From the NCBI GenBank assembly GCA_015179025.1, contig WHUX01000619.1, positions 1 through 16,841 of the forward strand: a stretch of 16,841 bases of DNA, given 5' to 3'. Positions 16,381-16,841 of this stretch are shown here, piece after piece (the stretch's first letter is position 1; each line of letters opens with the position of its first letter). The notes under the pieces are model-generated. The model saw only the letters and a program-made list of their open reading frames with translations, had not been told where the DNA came from and made no database searches. Source of the stretch: Terfezia claveryi. Lineage: Eukaryota > Ascomycota > Pezizomycetes > Pezizales > Pezizaceae. The position numbers and the translations under genes were made by a program.

Positions 16381-16841
16381 CTACTTGAAATCCTTAACAA
16401 TAGCAATGTCATCAAAATACTGACCAATTACCTCTTGAGGTTGCTTTTCCAAAAAGAAATGTCTAAGCATCATTTGGGGTAAGTCTATCTCTTTCCCTTT
16501 GCCTTTGTCAATCTTAACTGCATTGGATGAGACAGGGGGAGCAAGAACTCTTTCTCTTTCTTGATTAATCATATCCAAAGTCTCTTTTCTTGTCTTACTC
16601 TTTCCAAGCTTATAGTCACCAACCTTCCTCTTTCTATAAGTTGCTTGCTTACTACCAGTCAACCAGAATTGCTTTTTCAATGACTCATCAACACCATCAG
16701 CATATACCCACTCATTAAACTTATGAGGCTATCCCTTCCATTTCACCAAGTACTGAAGCTTTCCTGTTTTAGGTTGGGATCTAAATTCCAAAATTCTTTC
16801 TACCTCATACCTATCTTCCTTAACTGGTCCTGGCTGTTCCA
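16381..16841 (-). pseudogene. C-terminal end of a chromodomain protein, cut by the window edge
   Basis: On the - strand from the window edge: YEVERILEFRSQPKTGKLQY, then LVKWKG, a TAG at 16729-16731 (Trp or Tyr expected), then PHKFNEWVYADGVDES. This is a chromodomain with the strand YLVKWKG-x-P. The F-N-x-W ending differs from the usual N-T-W-E-P of chromoviruses and from elements III and IV. A basic tail follows (TYRKRKVGDYKLGKSKTRKE) and then a region with KGKGKEIDLPQMMLRHFF, ending at the stop at 16381-16383. I do not recognise the tail. It is probably the end of an integrase of another element, either gypsy-like or of the Ginger or Polinton type; the upstream domains lie outside the window. 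One stop makes it a likely pseudogene. Confidence 0.65.

Overview
The window looks like a transposon graveyard from a filamentous ascomycete (Pezizomycotina-like). I see no intact host gene, tRNA or rRNA. Everything recognisable is decayed LTR retrotransposon of the Ty3/gypsy class. The placement is inference from two things: the Gag-Pol layouts resemble families I know from Pezizomycotina, and the mutations are dominated by C-to-T at CpA (TpG to TpA on the other strand), as in repeat-induced point mutation (RIP).

Layout. (1) About 1-8078, + strand: element I, with its 5' LTR outside the window. It has a broken gag (95-2224), protease (2306-2640), linker, reverse transcriptase (about 3270-4250), RNase H (about 4320-4770) and integrase ending in a GPY module (about 4960-6170). 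After pol come a CT-rich leader and a second, unrecognised coding remnant (6498-7803) that ends in an acidic run, then a T-rich, C-poor stretch and a polypurine tract. (2) 8079-8726: an LTR (here LTR3) carrying four copies of a CGAACA-N4-TGTTCG palindrome. (3) 8727-10556, + strand: element II, with a leader, a gag with an intact CCHC knuckle, a possible -1 frameshift site (9968-9974) and a protease. (4) 10557-13562, - strand: element III, with a 3' LTR (LTR1), chromodomain, integrase, RNase H and the last part of reverse transcriptase. (5) 13563-15620, - strand: element IV, a second copy of the same family with LTR2, chromodomain and part of integrase. (6) 15621-15914: a short LTR-like unit (LTR4). 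(7) 15915-16380: non-coding. (8) 16381-16841, - strand: the C-terminal end of another chromodomain protein.

How the parts relate. Elements III and IV are the same family: their LTRs and 3' ends align over about 2 kb. Element II could be the gag-protease half of that family in opposite orientation, but this is unproven. Element I is a different family. The CGAACA-N4-TGTTCG palindrome occurs in both LTR types (8 copies in all) and is the most unusual signal here, followed by the extra coding remnant behind element I's pol. No complete element remains, and every coding region carries stops or frameshifts, so none should make a full-length protein.
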